64,000 nucleotides of DNA from Syngnathus acus (GCF_901709675.1 NC_051099.1:7626001-7690000); one strand, 5' to 3'. Numbered from the stretch's first letter, positions 25,701-40,385 are shown. Numbers and translations: made by a program. Notes: generated by a model not told the origin, from the sequence alone.

Positions 25701-28700
25701 CAGGGCAAATTTGGGCTTGGCCGCCAGTATTAGATCGGGCGCGTTATCTATCAGCTCACCGACATTTTCGTAGATGTGGCGGTTCTCTTTCAAGGCCACG
25801 TTGTCATAAATGTGTCTGTAAGAAAGATAAAGATGGCATGAGAGGGAGAAAAACAAAAACAAAGCAAATCTGCTGTTAAATCTTGGTGACATTTATATCC
25901 ACTGCAGATGTCAAAGCTCAAGAGAATTCAAACCACTCAAACAAGTAATCCGCAGGATTGCATTCTGTGTGCTGTTCTTATCTAACACACCGCAAAGCAC
26001 TTGTTTGTCTCACTAACTCACCCCTCGGATGTTTGGCTGTAGGATGAATGCCTCTCTAAAGAGAAGCTGCGTGTGAGCTGCGAGCACTCCTGCTCCTGAG
26101 TGGACGTTTGGTCCTGCAGGGAGGTGGCCCGTAATAAGGGCAGGCTTGGTGGCACCAGGAGCGAGTCCGGGTCATCTCTTTCACTTTGCCCTTGATGCTC
26201 TTCTGCCCCATCGCCTTCCACCTGGTCCTCGGCTGCGTCCGCCTCATTAACGCTATCCTCCTTAGGCTGCTTGTCCCCGTCTTCCTCTTTTATCTCCCGC
26301 TCATCAAGCACCCAGGCCTCACCGGACTGGTCCTCGCCAGGCTTACACTCAGCATCCTTGATGGCTTTCTGGTACAGCTCAGAGAAGCTCCTAAAGAACA
26401 TTAAGAAATCGAATCAGAGTTTCTCCTACTTGATATATTACCTTCCCTGTTCACTCGGCAGCTTCTCCCACCTGCGGGGTTTCCCGTTCTCGTCTGGCGG
26501 GATGACGGTGATGTGGATCTTGTGCGCCGTGCGGAGCAGCCTGCTCCTCTCTTCTGTGCTGAGGTGGACCAGAGAGTGGCCGCATAGGCGCACCACGCGA
26601 GCCCACAGCTGCAGCCCGCCGCTCTCGGCATAGCAGAACCGCTGCAGCTCTGTCACAAAGCCCTCCTCGTTCATCAGAAAGCCAGGCTGGCCCACGCCGT
26701 CACGGAGCGGGGTGACCTCCAGGGCCTCACACCCCCGAGTAACCAACTGCAGATGAGGGGAGGATGCAGACTTAAATGCATGGCCAAAAGCGGTTTATAG
26801 ACCGAAATGATGATTAAAAGTTATGACTGATGGTCATTATGACACTGTCGAAATTGCCCAACGGTGTGACTCTGCGTATATGTGCCCTTGCCCAAAGTCA
26901 GCCGGGATGGGCTCAAGCTCATCTGTCACTCTGTGCAAGATTAGCAGCAACAAGAGGAATGGAAGGATGACGATGATTAAGATTTTTTTTCATCGCTTCA
27001 ATGCTACTTAAAAGACAGTAAAGGAAAAATATGGAAGCCGGTTGCAAGAAACTGGTGCCCTTGAGAAAAGACACTAAAGTTCCGATAAGTTTTGTGTGGG
27101 ACATACAGTACAAACTCCACTAACTATAGTGAGGCACACCGGTGGAGCTAAGATTTTTTTTCCTTGGAGGGGCAATGGTGGTGGGGGGCGGGGCAAGGAT
27201 ATCTCAGTGGGTTCACAAAACAACAACAAAAAACAAATTCTTCATAAAACGTTGATAAAGAGATGTATAGCCAAAAGTCAATGATCTGGTCTCCGATCTC
27301 CGCCACCAGTGAGTCAACAAAGGTCCATTTCAAAGACTCAATTGAGTCACCATTCCTTGTCCGATAAAGTGTTACAGAAGTAATGAATGACAAAGTAATG
27401 ATCACCCACCTCCAGCCTCTGCACCACCTCTTTTAAATCCTCAGTCTGGCTCTCCATCACGCTAATGCACACGGACTCGCCGCGCTCATAGAAGATGTCC
27501 AAGCATGGCCCGCCATCTTTTGTTTGGGCCACTGCTTTCCATCCGATGACGTCCCTGCAGGAGCAGTTAAATACCACCCTGCGCGTGCACCTCTCGATGA
27601 GCACCACCGACTCGGCCGAGATGCCCAGCAGACAGGGCAGCTTGTACTCTGCCGCCTCGCCCTCCTCCCCGCTGTCCACCATGACGGCCCACACCAGCGC
27701 CCCGGCACTATGCAGCTCCGCCCCTTTGGCGCCCTTCAACTTGTCTTTGCGCTTGCCTCCCAGGGAGAGCAGCGGGAACTTAGTGGAGGAGTCGATAGGC
27801 GTTGTGGTCACGTAGTTTTCAGCTAAGTCCTTCAGGTATTCTTGACGTGTGCGGGTGGCCATGGAGCGGAACTTTTCAGACTTTTCTGCGGCGTTCTCAG
27901 CATTGACTGCCTTGGCCAGGAGGAAGTCTCGGAAGGCTGGCGAGCGAGGGAAGAGAGCGCCCTTGGGGAAGAGCGGCCCAAATAATGGCATGTCTTTAGA
28001 GCGTGTCACAGCCACCCTGAGAGGGAAAGAGAAAAAGATGATCGACAGATTAAAACAGGAAGCGTTTCGTATTTGTCTTGTTTGCCTTTGAGGATTTTGA
28101 GAGCGCACCTCCTCAGGTTTATAAATGTGAAAGTGGGCTTGATATGGTTTTGCAACACAGACACATTCAAGGCATCGCCGCAAACCTGTAATAAGTGTTG
28201 TCCGTGCAGGCCTCGTGAACTTGAACGATAATGAAGACGTGTTGGAAGTGGGAGCGGATGGATTTTGGCGTGAAGGGCAACGCGCCCGGCTCCTGGAACA
28301 CAATGGTTACAATGTCGTTGCCGATGTGGCGCTTCCTCAGCAACTACAAAATGATGGAAAGTGGAATTGTTAGACAAACACACCACACATACATTAAGTC
28401 ACCAATCACTTTGACTTTTTAAGGCAATCGAGAGCTAAAATTTACAATTATCACCCTAACAGCTACAAATAGATCGAAATACATTTACAGTACTAGCATC
28501 TCCCCATAAATACACTTGCACAATCTAATATGATTTTATGCAGAAACTGAATTAAACATAAAAAATGATTACGAGACCAATTTTGGTTGATGCTGTCAGT
28601 GAAGTATTAATTGACGGACAAAGATCATTTTTGTGCTTGTAGTTTGCATTGATGTATTTTTTGAGTAACTAGCAGTGTTGGCGTGTTAATTTTACCTGTT

Positions 28701-30912
28701 GAGTGTTGTTGGCTGTGTAGGGAAGCATGGTGGACACATGGAACATAATCTCATAGTCCTGGTAGCGTGTGTACAGCGAATGAGTCCCCGTCGAGTCAGC
28801 TGTAAAAGAAAACAGGAACATGTCATGCAAAGAAGTCGCAACATTATGTCTTTTCAGCCACGTGCAATTGCGAACCCGCAGTGAGAGCTATTTTGCAAAA
28901 AAGAGTCAAATGATGAGTTCAGTGATCTCAGGCTTACACGGCTACGCCTCCTGAAACAAAACATGAGTGTGGTGAGCGTTTTCACTTACTCTTGTTGTCC
29001 AGCTGAGCTCGGTATTTCTCCCAGCCCTTCAGTCGCACACGATCACCCAGCAGATCCAGAAACTCCTCAAATGCCGGACCGGAGCTCTCGTTGTTGTACA
29101 TGTCCTCCTCGGAGCTCTGACCGCCTCGGCAATACATGATGCCGACCTTTCGCTGAAAATTTAGCTAGACAAAAAAAAAAAGAGAGAAAGGTTTGTGATA
29201 AACATGGTTATTGGGTTTTTTTTTGCAAAGAATGTCATCTTTTTGTTGAGTGTGAATCAAATAAGTTCAAGAAACCAAGAGCTCTGATTCCAAATAGTAG
29301 TGGGGATCCCTAGCTGGCACTTACCCCCTGTTCATCCAGCTTGAGCAAGGTATCGCGGACCTTGGGGGAGTTTGATGCCAAGCGAAGGCAGTGCAGGTTG
29401 AGTTCGGGCATGATGAACTCCAGCAGCCGCTTGGGAGACAAACCTCGAGGGGTCGTGTGACGGGCGGCTGAGGGAACAGACTCTTCCAAGATGGAGCCTC
29501 GCAGTGTCTTCATCTGAGGAAAGGATTCAATCCAGGACAAAAGTTCAATCAATGGGGTCTCTGCACATTGAGCACAAGAGAGTTTGATGTTGACCTCTGT
29601 GGTGCGAAAGATGATTCTGTAGTTGTACTGAGCTCCACTGGTGCCTTCCTTTTCCTCTCTGCGGAAACTGATGGCCACTGGCCCGAGACGATCATCCATT
29701 CCAAAGAAATTCTGATGTTCTGGAATAAGAATACACACATTCAGTGGTATGCACTTACTGGCCACAACATTGAAGTTTCTTACCTTTCATGTAGAAATAT
29801 TTGCGATAATAATGTGCCCCCAGATCTGCGTGTTCGATGAAATAGTTGCTTTTGCCCTGCTGCTGGATGTGACTTTCCCTGGGCTCCTCCAGGACTGACG
29901 CCGCATCGTTGGGGGTTCGCGGGCTCAGCCATAGCCCCCGTCTGGCCTGGGATCGGCCCAGACCCAGGCCCAGACCCAGGCCCACCTGCTCCTCTCCACC
30001 CGTCTCATTCCGAAAGTGGGGGCAGCTGAGGAGGAGCTCGTTGTCGTTGCCGTCCCCTTCATCCAGCAGCAGCGACTGCTCGGGGTCATCCATGCCGCAG
30101 TTGCCCACGCCGCCCAGTGCAGGGGAGGAGGGCGTGCCCTGGGAGAGGGGCCGCATCTGGGAGGCAGCAGAGGCCCCTGAGGTGATATTCTTTTTGCGTC
30201 CAATGCTGTCTCTGTTGGTGGCTGCCTCTGTGAGGTCAAAGAGGATGCTCTGAACGTCATAGTGGGCAAAGTTCCTCACCCAAGCGCCACCCCCGATGGT
30301 ATCATAAGCACCTGGCTGAGGGATTTGAGGGGGCACAGGTTTGGACTTCTTACTGAGACCTTCAGGCTTGGGTGGCTTTGCGGGTTTTGGGGAGTCCCCC
30401 GTGACGGAAGCCAAGCCTCGGAAGAAGCCGTCAGGTTCCGGCGGGTTGCCTTGGAGTCCTAAAAGCAGGAAGGGGTCTTTAAAGCGGAGGGCATTTGGGC
30501 TAAGGGGCCCTTGGTTTGCAGTTCCTGCATCCTGGACTTGAGTCTGTCTCTCCAGTGAGGAGAGACTGCCATATTCCCTGTGTAGCAGCGCCCCAGAGTC
30601 TCCCTGAGCCCCCACGCCCACCTTCTCGCCAACCGCCCGAGTAGCTTTCCCTCCAGCCTTCCCTCCAGAGTCCAAGTCCCCTAAAGTCACATCGCTGTTG
30701 CTCCTCTGCATGATGTGGCCCCGGCCCACCGCGCGAAGTGTCAGGCCCGCCCGACTTGGGGTCAGGTTGTCTCCATCGGACCCATCTCCCTCCCTCCTGG
30801 GTGGCCACTCCACCACGCCCGCCTCCCGTTTGGGATCAAAATTGACGGCTGCGACAGGTGGCCGCACGTTCTGGCGCCGGAACTTGCGTACAAAAAGGTC
30901 GTCGGATTGCAT
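22732..30912 (-). CDS. sipa1: Signal-induced proliferation-associated protein 1 (SIPA1/SPA-1), Rap GTPase-activating protein
   Basis: Fifteen coding exons, 5' to 3': 29784-30912, 29595-29719, 29325-29513, 28990-29164, 28696-28799, 28186-28343, 27410-28016, 26472-26746, 26022-26390, 25689-25815, 25477-25606, 24423-24521, 24110-24170, 23750-23828, 22732-22875. They give 1256 aa (human SIPA1 is 1042; the extra length is mainly in the long first exon and in exon 9). The start [17 protein letters not shown] matches the human STDDLFARKLRQPARPP. A conserved [13 protein letters not shown] and [15 protein letters not shown] precede the RapGAP domain (~380-760). The catalytic 'Asn thumb' lies in [16 protein letters not shown] (Asn ~583). 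A PDZ domain follows (~830-915), then an acidic linker and a C-terminal leucine-zipper coiled coil (~1180-1250, [17 protein letters not shown]). It inactivates Rap1/Rap2 and so controls integrin adhesion. Exon 1 carries a GLGLGLGLG run. Confidence 0.96.
23087..23123. repeat. (AAT)n microsatellite in sipa1 intron 14
   Basis: About twelve AAT units with one AAC interruption. Confidence 0.85.
26855..26972 (+). mobile_element. SINE tail fragment in a sipa1 intron
   Basis: CCCAAAGTCAGCCGGGATGG, then GCTCAAGCTCATC, then a ..AGGAATGGAAGGATGA tail, matches the 3' part of the teleost tRNA-derived SINE seen complete at 58.4-58.7 kb (GTCAGCTGGGAT..GGCTCCAGC..ATGGATGG type). The head with A and B boxes is missing. 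Confidence 0.55.
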
Positions 30913-31245
30913 GTTGCCAGGGAAATGACCTCCAATCCAATGATGGGATCACCAATATGAACCAGATGTGAAGCGTGAACCTCTATTCAGCGAACGTGAC
31001 GCATTACTGTAAGTCCCGTTTCAAATCACTTGAAATGGTCTCGACTGTACACGCAGAGTGTGAATGATGAAGCAATGCGAATGTAGCGGAGGTTCAACCG
31101 GGTGCTCGGCAGGGAGTTTTGGGAGTGATCCGGGAGTTGCAAGCTGCCGCTTCCTGCGGACTGAGGTGGACCATCACTGTGGCCTGATTCTTCTTCCTCT
31201 TCGACAAGGCCCTGTCTGCACCCCCAACATGGTATTTTTCAGCGC
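30913..31245 (-). other. sipa1: Probable 5' UTR part of the first sipa1 coding exon
   Basis: Upstream of the sipa1 ATG the minus strand stays unspliced back to a strong acceptor: a T-rich tract ending TTTTTTTTTGTAG, followed by GCGCTG at 31245. This implies at least one further upstream exon. The leader contains a short upstream ORF starting at the ATG just after that acceptor (about 13 codons). Confidence 0.4.
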
Positions 31246-32135
31246 CTACAAAAAAAAAACAAATTTTAATATATTTCATCATTTAAGTCTGGATGTGTTT
31301 GATTGTGTTGGTTTTCTCTTGCAGTTCAATTTTTAAAACTCTTGCAAAGTATCTCTAAATAGCTCCATGAGCCTCAGTACAACCAGCCCATGAAAGCACA
31401 GCCACAATAGACAGTCTTAGTAGTGGGTGAGGCGGGGGTGTCTTCCTGACTCACTGGCAACATACAATAGAAGGACACTGTCTTTCACATTTGCTCTCAC
31501 AAAAACAGACTGCTACTGTAATTATTTACAACTATGCATTTAAAGGAATAATAATTCAATTGTGATAAATAAGTTGTCTTTTGAAGTCCTAAGATCATGG
31601 GTAGATAAGATAATTTTTTTTGTCCCTCGTGTCTGACGTCAATTGCCTAATCTGCCGCTGCTGTTGGTAGCGTGAGACTTCTTCCTGTTAGGCTTTTTCA
31701 AATGCATCTCAGCTCTTGCTCTTGCATCCTGAAGAGCAGGTGCAGCGGCATGCGAAGAAGAGTTCAAAGAACACACGCCACAGTAGTCTACATTCTGCTC
31801 TCTTGTCTGCTTCCTGTCCTAGTTCAAATGAATACGGAGGAAGCTTTACATTTTGCAAAGAGGCGTTTACAAACAACAAAATACAGAAGTTGTGTAACGT
31901 GTCACAATGGGCGGTTTGAGCCGCACGGCAAGATATGCTAATGCACCCACTGGCAGAGTTTTCATGCACGCTCCTAATGAGAAAACTGAGCAGGAAGTGT
32001 TGCTGACTGCACATTGTGTGTCTGGTCCATGTGGACTGTTGATTCACATCGTCTGACTCAGCATTCGGGCAGCCGCAGCTTTGTGTCGTGTGACTTTTGA
32101 GTGGTTAGTAACGTCGGCGTGGGACACTTGCGCCA

Positions 32136-32200
32136 TGTGATTGTCTGGTGACCAGTTCAGGGTATATTCTGCCTTTCGCACAGTCAGCTGGGATAGACTT
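32136..32200 (+). mobile_element. SINE fragment (same family as at 58.4 kb)
   Basis: GGTGACCAGTTCAGGGTATA, then TTCTGCCTTTCGCACAGTCA and GCTGGGATAGAC, matches the central/3' part of the teleost SINE (CAGTTCAGGGTGTACCCCGC..AGCTGGGATAGGC). Neither end is recognisable. Confidence 0.55.
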
Positions 32201-35200
32201 AACTATAGAAAGTCCAAAACACAGGTCGGGTGGTTACTTTACGAGCCGCAAGTTGTGACAGAGCATGCGGGACACAGAATGACAATGGGCCAAATAGCAG
32301 ATTTTGGCACAGGCAAAAGTAGTAGCGTCATAATTACCAAGTGAGGTCAGTGGTGCAACATCTATTTGAGCTGACGAAACATGTCAAACATCAATTTGAC
32401 TGCCCGTAACTGTCACATTCTTAATGTTGTTCCAACAACTAAAACTGGTGCAGCTCCCCCCCCACACACACACAACGTTGAAGCTGTCTTTGACACAGAA
32501 CATATGCCAACGTTTTTAAGACCCCCCAACTCATCCCTTAAATCAGCGCTTGTTTCCATGACAACCTGTCCCATGCCAGGTCTAAATGTGGTATGCTGTC
32601 CAACAGGACTTGGTGATTATGCCACATCACCCTCACTGTTTGAAATGAGCCCTCTGTCTATTCAGATGACCAAAACAGATGAACCTTTCTCCTTTAGCAA
32701 AAAAAGAATAGAAATTCCAAATTTAAGCTGAATGCTTTAACACCTACAGTACATGACAGTAATAAATGCATATCCCACCTTGTTTTTTTTATTCAGATGA
32801 ATTATCAAAGCAAGATGGCCACACTCTTACATTCATTTATCCAGGGTAGTGTTTTTTTTGTTTTTGTTTTTCAAAAGCACAACATCACCTTTTTAACCTG
32901 TATGGACAAGCATGTGACACATGAAGTTCAATGTCAAGAGGAACTGTGCAGTGTACTTGTTTTCTATATTCATGTATGATCTTCTGAAAGAAGTTTTGCA
33001 ATTCAAATTGTTTATTAAAAAAGAACAATCGTACATTGAGAAAAATATCATTGAAGATGGATATTCAGTCTAATGTTTCCCTAGATATTACCCAGTGAGC
33101 AGTGCAGCATGAGTCAGTCTGGCTTTAACCAATATAAATGGATCAATGAATGATAGCAGGAACGGCTGAGTGGCAATAAAAAATAACTTAAGGACATTAT
33201 GGGAATAAACAGTAAATGCATTTTGAAAGGCTCTCAATACTACAAGCTACAAGTGGTGCCTGCTTAGGCTGCTTCTTAGAACGATGTATGGAATGTGGCT
33301 ATAGCTACAATTACCACTGATGTTATTGTTTTTATGACGCGAGCTAATAATTAGAGATTGCACTTTCCGGCCTGGGAAGAAATTGTTGCAGCTGATGTGC
33401 TCATTAGCAAACAGCACTTTATACGTATAGTGATGATCGATTATAATAGCAACGCACTCACGTTAGCTCGTCCCAGTCAGAGTGGTGGATGACCCCTCAC
33501 GCCATCGGAGCCACGAGTCTACAGCCAGATCAACATGAAGTCAACTCAATGCTTTTAAATAAACCAGAGGAGGAAGTGCACGAACTTCTTGATTTTGCCG
33601 CTTTAATCGGTGCACCTGCGCACTAAAGCGTGATCTAATACAAGAGCATAAAGATGACAACACCATCAGAATGCCTCTATTCCAATGTGCGAGTTGATGA
33701 AAAGTTATCTTTTAGCTCTCTGACAAAATCTTGAGAATATTTCATCTAAGATAGCAATGTCAATAACAGATGCACACAGTGAAAAGAGACAGACATGCAT
33801 GCTGTTTTGGGGAAGTGATTGTCGCTTGACATATTTTGCACACTGCAAGCGTCCTGTGAAACAGGAAGAGATGACTGACATTTGAACCCAGAGAGGATGA
33901 GTGTCGTCATCATTTGTACTTAACGCTCGCGCGACTTTAGCGGAGGGTCGTCGGGATGATTGTGCCGTGATCTAATCGGTTTCTCTGTGAATTCTTAACA
34001 TTCTTAACCACTTGACCAAAAGTTCAATGTCGGAGGTGTTCACGGTAGTAAAAAGCTGCCTCATCAGTTCGTGAGTCTAAAATAAGAGATTGATTGCTGG
34101 AAATGTAAAACCAACGCTCTTTATTGATCCAATGCAACACTCTTACATTAGATCCAGTTGCACCTCTGCATTGCCGCTCAACCTTTTCACACTGGCTGGC
34201 TCTGCTTGGTGATGCTTTCAGATAAAGTAAAAGTGTATTAATGGGATGGTCTGATGGTCAAATTCAGTCCAAAGCTCCACCCCCCACCCCCATCCCCTCC
34301 CTTCACAAGCCCCACCCCGTCCGAGTCACACTGCGGACAGTGAACTGGACTTCTTCCAAAAGCTGTTAAGTCGATTGCACTGCACTACTCTCGCTTTTTT
34401 TCTGTTATGCCTTGGACAGGAAAGTATTTCAGCTGCTTTGGCCTGACAGTTTGCAAGGATCAGTCTAAATAAGACACATGAACTCCTTCAACCCACTGCA
34501 CCTGAGAGTGAAAGATTTGAAAATATGACCAAATGGTTTACTAAGCCAACCCCTAATCCTGGTGTCTCTTCTCATTTTTGATATGTTGGTGGAATCCAAA
34601 AACATGCTACATTGATAAAGGTGCAGACACTGGATTTTAGAAGCCTGTCATCTGCTATCCTCCAAAAACCAGGAAGTAACCTGCTGACTAACAAACAAAT
34701 GGATGAAGAAATATAAACATGATGCTTTTCATGACACTTTTGTTATCAAAGTCCTGCTGTCTATTTGATTTATAGTTAGTAAATTATTTATATCTCAAAT
34801 AACCAAAACTATGGTGCCTAAGACATGCAGGCAAGTACAGATTTTTAAAAAATCTTGACGTCTTATCAAATAAAGGTGAAATGTAAACAATGTCTAATAT
34901 ATACGTCAATGTTATGGTGATACATGTGATTGGTTTCTAAGTTAGGGATTTGGAGAGGAACTAATTCTTTTTTTAACTTGGGTCTTCAGCTGTAAGGTTT
35001 GGGAAACTGCATTACAGTAAATGCCTCATGCTTAAACCACTGAACTAGAAGTTCATTTTTACATGAGACTTTCAGTAAGCTCTGGTGGAGTTTCAGTTCT
35101 GCCTGGCTAGATTTTGTTTGGGGTCGGGGTGACGTAAAGTGACAACTTCAATGGAAAAAAAACATGTCTCTCTGTCTGTCTGTGGATTTAAAAAAAAAAA

Positions 35201-37062
35201 GGATTTCAAAGCAAACGGCACTATAATCTAATGATATTTGCACAACAATGTGCATCGACATGATCGGCCAACCACTTGCATCAGCTAACATACAGTAGAA
35301 GGAAGCAAAGAAAAATAAGCTCTTTCTATGGTACTGTGGATATTAATAACCAAGTTCCCCTTAAAAAAAAAAAAAATCCAAGCTGAAAGCGGTGTTGAGT
35401 AAAAGCTATTGTTCCCATCGTGGCCTTCGCGCAGCATGCACTTCTATTGTTTGATATGTATTTGCCATGACATCAACATGGCGCTACCACTTCCTGTATA
35501 TTTCCAAATAAACTTTGTGGCAATTGTGTTAGTGATTAACTAGTGTAGCGACTAAATAGTGGCCATGGATGTTGTGCGCTGTCCTTGTGGTGACAGGAAG
35601 GGCAGCTGTCCCTCTGTTGTGTGTGCGTGCGTGCACGTGTGTGAGTGTGTTTGTGTGTTGGGGGTGTGGCTGATGAGCAAAAAAATGATGGAAAGAAACT
35701 CAGCCTTCATGACTACATCTATTATTCTGATTTTGAACGCTTCTGTTCTACTCATCATGCAGAGGAAAAGCACGACTAACACTTCGAGCGGAAAACACAC
35801 CGACCGCCCGCCTTTGCTCCTTGTTTATACTCAAAAATGACAAGCCAGTTTTCATCTTCAAGTACTTACTCGTATGAGGAAATCAAGTTGTTTACTCTCT
35901 GTGAGTGTTGGGACTGACTGAATGTTTCATCGTTAACTGATAAGTTGTTTTCACCTCCAAAAGGGGAAATTGGAGACTTCTTGTCCATTATGACAGCAGA
36001 GGGCTCAAATTGCTGTCATTATTTGAAGACACTGAATTCTTTGCCTCTGTGACTCTTTTGTTGACTTTCACAGGCAGTTCTTTTTTTCAGCTCTTGCCAC
36101 AGAAATAGTGTGGCGCTGGACACAATATGCCCTCTAAAACTCAAATTACAACAAAATGAAGTCCATCGTGGAAATAGCACACTGCCATGACAAATTGAGT
36201 ACCAAAACAGGATACTTAAGCAAATACTACTAAAGTGTCATCATTGGTTTTCTGTCCAAGACAAATCATTAACAATAAAACTGTAATATTCTGTCCTAAT
36301 TTGCCCTTTATTAAAATAATTATCTTGGTGCACAATGGATTTAGTGCAACCGCACACAATTAAGAGTCTTCCCAGAGGCTTAATCTTCGCTAACTGTGCA
36401 CCTTCTGACCTAGATATAGCACTAGTTTGAATGCTAACAATGGTGCTGCGCAAAACGGCTTATTTTTTAATACACAGTTTAGGAGTGGTTTGAAATGAAT
36501 TGGAGTGCAAAGTAGATGCCCCTCCTTTGCTAACAGTGGCACGTTTGTTTGGTGCAGCCAGACGGTGCAGAGGTGAAATGCATCTGCTCCAGCTGCTTTG
36601 TAAGTGACATCCTTTTGCACAGGAGAGAGGCAAGCGACTGCCTAATAGAGGCCCCCGCCTGTGCAATCTATTATTCTTACAAAAATGTATTTTTACATTG
36701 GTCTCTGGGCAGGATGTTTTGTGCCCTTTAGATTCAGCAGCTATTTGCAGGTGGTGATGTGCTCGCTTTCAATGGCTCTGAAAGGCCTTGAGAGCACTTC
36801 TCCTGTGTAATGGCAACTTGAACAATGAGAAGGACTGCCACCGCACGGCCTAATGCTCTAATGTGTGTACGCGGGACTATATCGAGAGGGACTTTGTGAC
36901 GACAGACAATGGGCGGCTCTAGGAGACTTTTTCCAAAAATACTGAGGTTAAGAGGTATTTACATCAGAGTAAACACACTGCTTCCACGTGTTACATGTGA
37001 TGCAAAACAAGGGGTGAATTAAAAAGGTTGCCTTTATGAAGGCCATAATGGTGCCACGTCCT

Positions 37063-37210
<148 letters not shown>

Positions 37211-39408
37211 GCTTCTGAATAAAACGGAATCTCCCCCTTGAGTTGCTCGTGCTTTCCCTTCTATTGCGTTTCTGTGCAACATTGCTGATTAATGACCGCA
37301 AACTATTTGTGCTGTTTTAGTAGTCACGGTGCTAATAGTACCAACCATTAGAGCAGAAGTTTATTTCCCCTGAGTGTGACTCACTTTTACTGCACATTGC
37401 TGCTGCCGCTGCTCATCACAGAGCACACCAATATTTGCAAAGAGCAAACAATAATGGATAGGGAAGATTGTTGGCAAAACTTCAAATAACACTCGACAGG
37501 CGCCTTAAGGGAATTTTGACACTCAAATGAAGTGCTCGGTTGGCCTCTAACAGTTTTGTAACTTCTTGGGAAGTGGCCATCTAGTGAGTCAAGTATGAAA
37601 ATACGTCGTTAAATAACATGTTTATATTCAGGAAATAGCCAGGCACAGTTCAGTTATATTGAGCTTTTTTAAACACAAAGCATTTGCATTTAATTTTAAG
37701 AAGCGTTTGTTTAAAAGCTTTCATTTAGGTACAATTTCTATTTAACGTTTATATGCAAAACGTTTACTGAATCATTATTTTGATCATTTATTTTTAATTT
37801 GCCTAAACACTGTGTTGCTTTTCACACTTAAAAAGTTGACTGTGTTCGTAGTTTTGTCTGCCTGTGGTAGCTATAATTGGAAATCCCAATATGGGTCAAA
37901 CAACTGCACTTCTCTCACGGGAAATAACCAACTTGCTGGGTAAAACAACCGCACGGTTAAGTCAGGTTTCCGCTAAAGTTGACTTCAGTTAGTCACTGTA
38001 TGTTTTGTATAGATTCAAATTTCTACTGGCCTGAATACAAAATCATACAAGAATACAGATTGCAATCAAAACCTAGACTAAAAAGGAAGTTGAAACCAAT
38101 GATGCAAACCAAAAGAAAATGTAACTTGGAGTTAAAAAAGAAACTCATCGAATTCAAGTAACGCATACAACTGTTACAGTTCATCAACTCCACATCAGTG
38201 GGTTGTCGGCAACGTTATGTCAGTGCAAGCTTTGCATTACTCATGCTGATATCATTTTCACCTTTAGTGAGTCCTTCTATCATCTCGGGGTAAAACAGCA
38301 TTTTGCGGCTTAAAGCGTTCATGTCAACCACAATGAATAGCATGTAGCGCGGGGGGTGGGGGGGGGGGGGGAGTGCGGCTCAATGTAAATTAAATGCCCC
38401 GTCCTTTGAGTGGCCTGGCTTATGTAAGTGACTGCTTCTGCTGCTGCTGCTGCTGTTGTGTCTCTATTACTGCATGCTAGGTCCTCCATCCCTGCATCTT
38501 TCCTCCCTACAGCATCTATCCAAAAGCCCCGGGTCTTGCGCTCTCGCTCGCACACATACACACTAGCCCCATCCGAAATTACAGAGTGCAGGAGGGTGGT
38601 GGTGATTGGGCCTTGGCTGACTCCAGCATCCCCTATTCTCTGTGCCACCTTGAAAACAACACCCCAATTCATTTCACCGTCATTGTCTCTGCACGTCACG
38701 TGCAATGATATCACCACATCACCTTTCGTGCGCACAAAAGCTTGCAAACCAAACGTGGCAACGTATTTTTTTGTTCTTGTCTTTGAAAATTAGGATTAGC
38801 AGCCAAATCCTACTGCTTTTTTTGTCCATGCATGCTCAGTTCATCTTGTCTGGCTGCCTCCCTCCATCCCCGCCTGCATCCACTCCTTGACTGTGTCATA
38901 GTGGGGGGCTTTTTTTAAGACAATTGGGGCCTCACAATAGAGAGACAGGGGAGATGGGGGTAGGTGGGGGAGGAGGAGGGCCAGTGATGAAATGCGACAA
39001 AGGTGGCTAACTGGGTTGAATCCCTCACTGCTGTGCAGTAATGACACACAAGGTGGCTTTCAGGGGGTGGGGGGCATCTTAGCTCACTCCAACGACAGTT
39101 AACACTACAAATGGAGGGACAAAAGATGTGATGACACGAGGTATTATTCCATCCCCCTCTTTGCTGGCTGAATTGTGTGCATGCCTCCACACACTCTACT
39201 TGTGTATGCACTTCCAAACGTTACGGTCAGACAGAAGACAGGGCCGAAGCTGGACGTTGAGGAAAGAAAGGAAAGCGTCTTACCTCCAACATTTCAGCTC
39301 CGCTCCACCCGGTCTCGTTTCATCCTCTTCCTCTCGGCCGACTCCCTCCCCTTCTCTCCCCATGGCAGCATTTTTCTGCTATCTATCTCCACGGTGGGGC
39401 TCGCTCAC

Positions 39409-39456
39409 CTCCTCCACTTGGCTTAGTTCCTCCTGTCTCTTGCTCTCTTCCTCTGT
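39409..39456 (-). other. Exon-like interval, possible sipa1 upstream exon
   Basis: On the minus strand a T-rich tract ends in TTTTTTTATTTTCAG (acceptor), followed by 48 nt and then GTGAGCGAG (donor). The 48 nt are open in the phase that would link the neighbouring candidates. Only the splice-site strength and the phase support it; there is no protein similarity. Confidence 0.3.
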
Positions 39457-40385
39457 CTGAAAATAAAAAAAGAGCAAACAATCATACACACTTCCCAATG
39501 TGTCTGTTTTCTGTTCGCTAAGTCAAGAGGCAGGTTGATGTGTGCTGTCTTCCTCCCACCCTCTCTCTCTCTCGCTTGTGCTCCATTCACATCACACTGA
39601 AGCCAACCCCCTCTTTCTCCTCCTCCTCTCTCTCTCACACACACACACATGCATACACATGCACAAACACACAGCTTAGCCCTAGTCTCCTCCCCCCTCC
39701 TGGTCTCCTTGACAGAGCGAGGCAGCAGTGGTCAGCTGGAGCCCAAAAAAACATAAAAGAGCTCATAAATGGAAATCTGTGATTGGTGAGATATGAAAGG
39801 ACTAAGTGATGTCACGTTAATGTGACAACATGCACACGCACAGAGGTGACACGATGATGTAATGTTGTCACATCCTGCAGTCAGTAAAGCTTATTTTTTC
39901 TTGCGACGTATTTATGCAGCAATTCATTATGACTCTTAACCAACATTTTACTTATAACTTCATTGCCTTCACAAAAGTTGTTGGGAGTCCATGCTTGTTC
40001 ATTTGCTGGCAGGATTACTCCAAAGTTACACAAAACCTTGAAGACCGTGTTAAATTTAAGAGGGACTTTTTTCCTGAACAAGAATCTTTAGCTTTTTTAG
40101 TCACTATCATATATTTTATATATCTTACTAACAAAATGGTGGCATCAGGTGGGGATTTATGAAGGTGCTGATCTGTGCGCATAAGGGCCCATTTGCGTTT
40201 TCTCTGACATTTCTGGACAGACTAGATAAAGGCTCAAAATGGGGCAGAGTTGAGAATAGGGTGCATGTGTGTGTGAGAAAGAGACTGTTTGTTTGGAGCT
40301 CAGCTACCTCTGTGTACTCCCCAAACGTAGCGGCTGACATCATTGCAAACAATCAACCTGCTTACGGACAATTAGAGGACTGTAC

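Noticed and set aside
27495-27826. Plus-strand ORFs of about 100 aa
   Set aside because: Antisense to sipa1 exon 7 (the RapGAP-proximal exon), which is clearly the coding strand.
29909-30253. Long plus-strand ORF rich in Arg/Pro/Ser
   Set aside because: Antisense shadow of the large GC-rich sipa1 first coding exon.
35559-35840. Plus-strand 93-aa ORF with a Cys/Val-rich run and a hydrophobic segment
   Set aside because: The run comes from a GT-rich tract; there are no splice partners, promoter features or family similarity.
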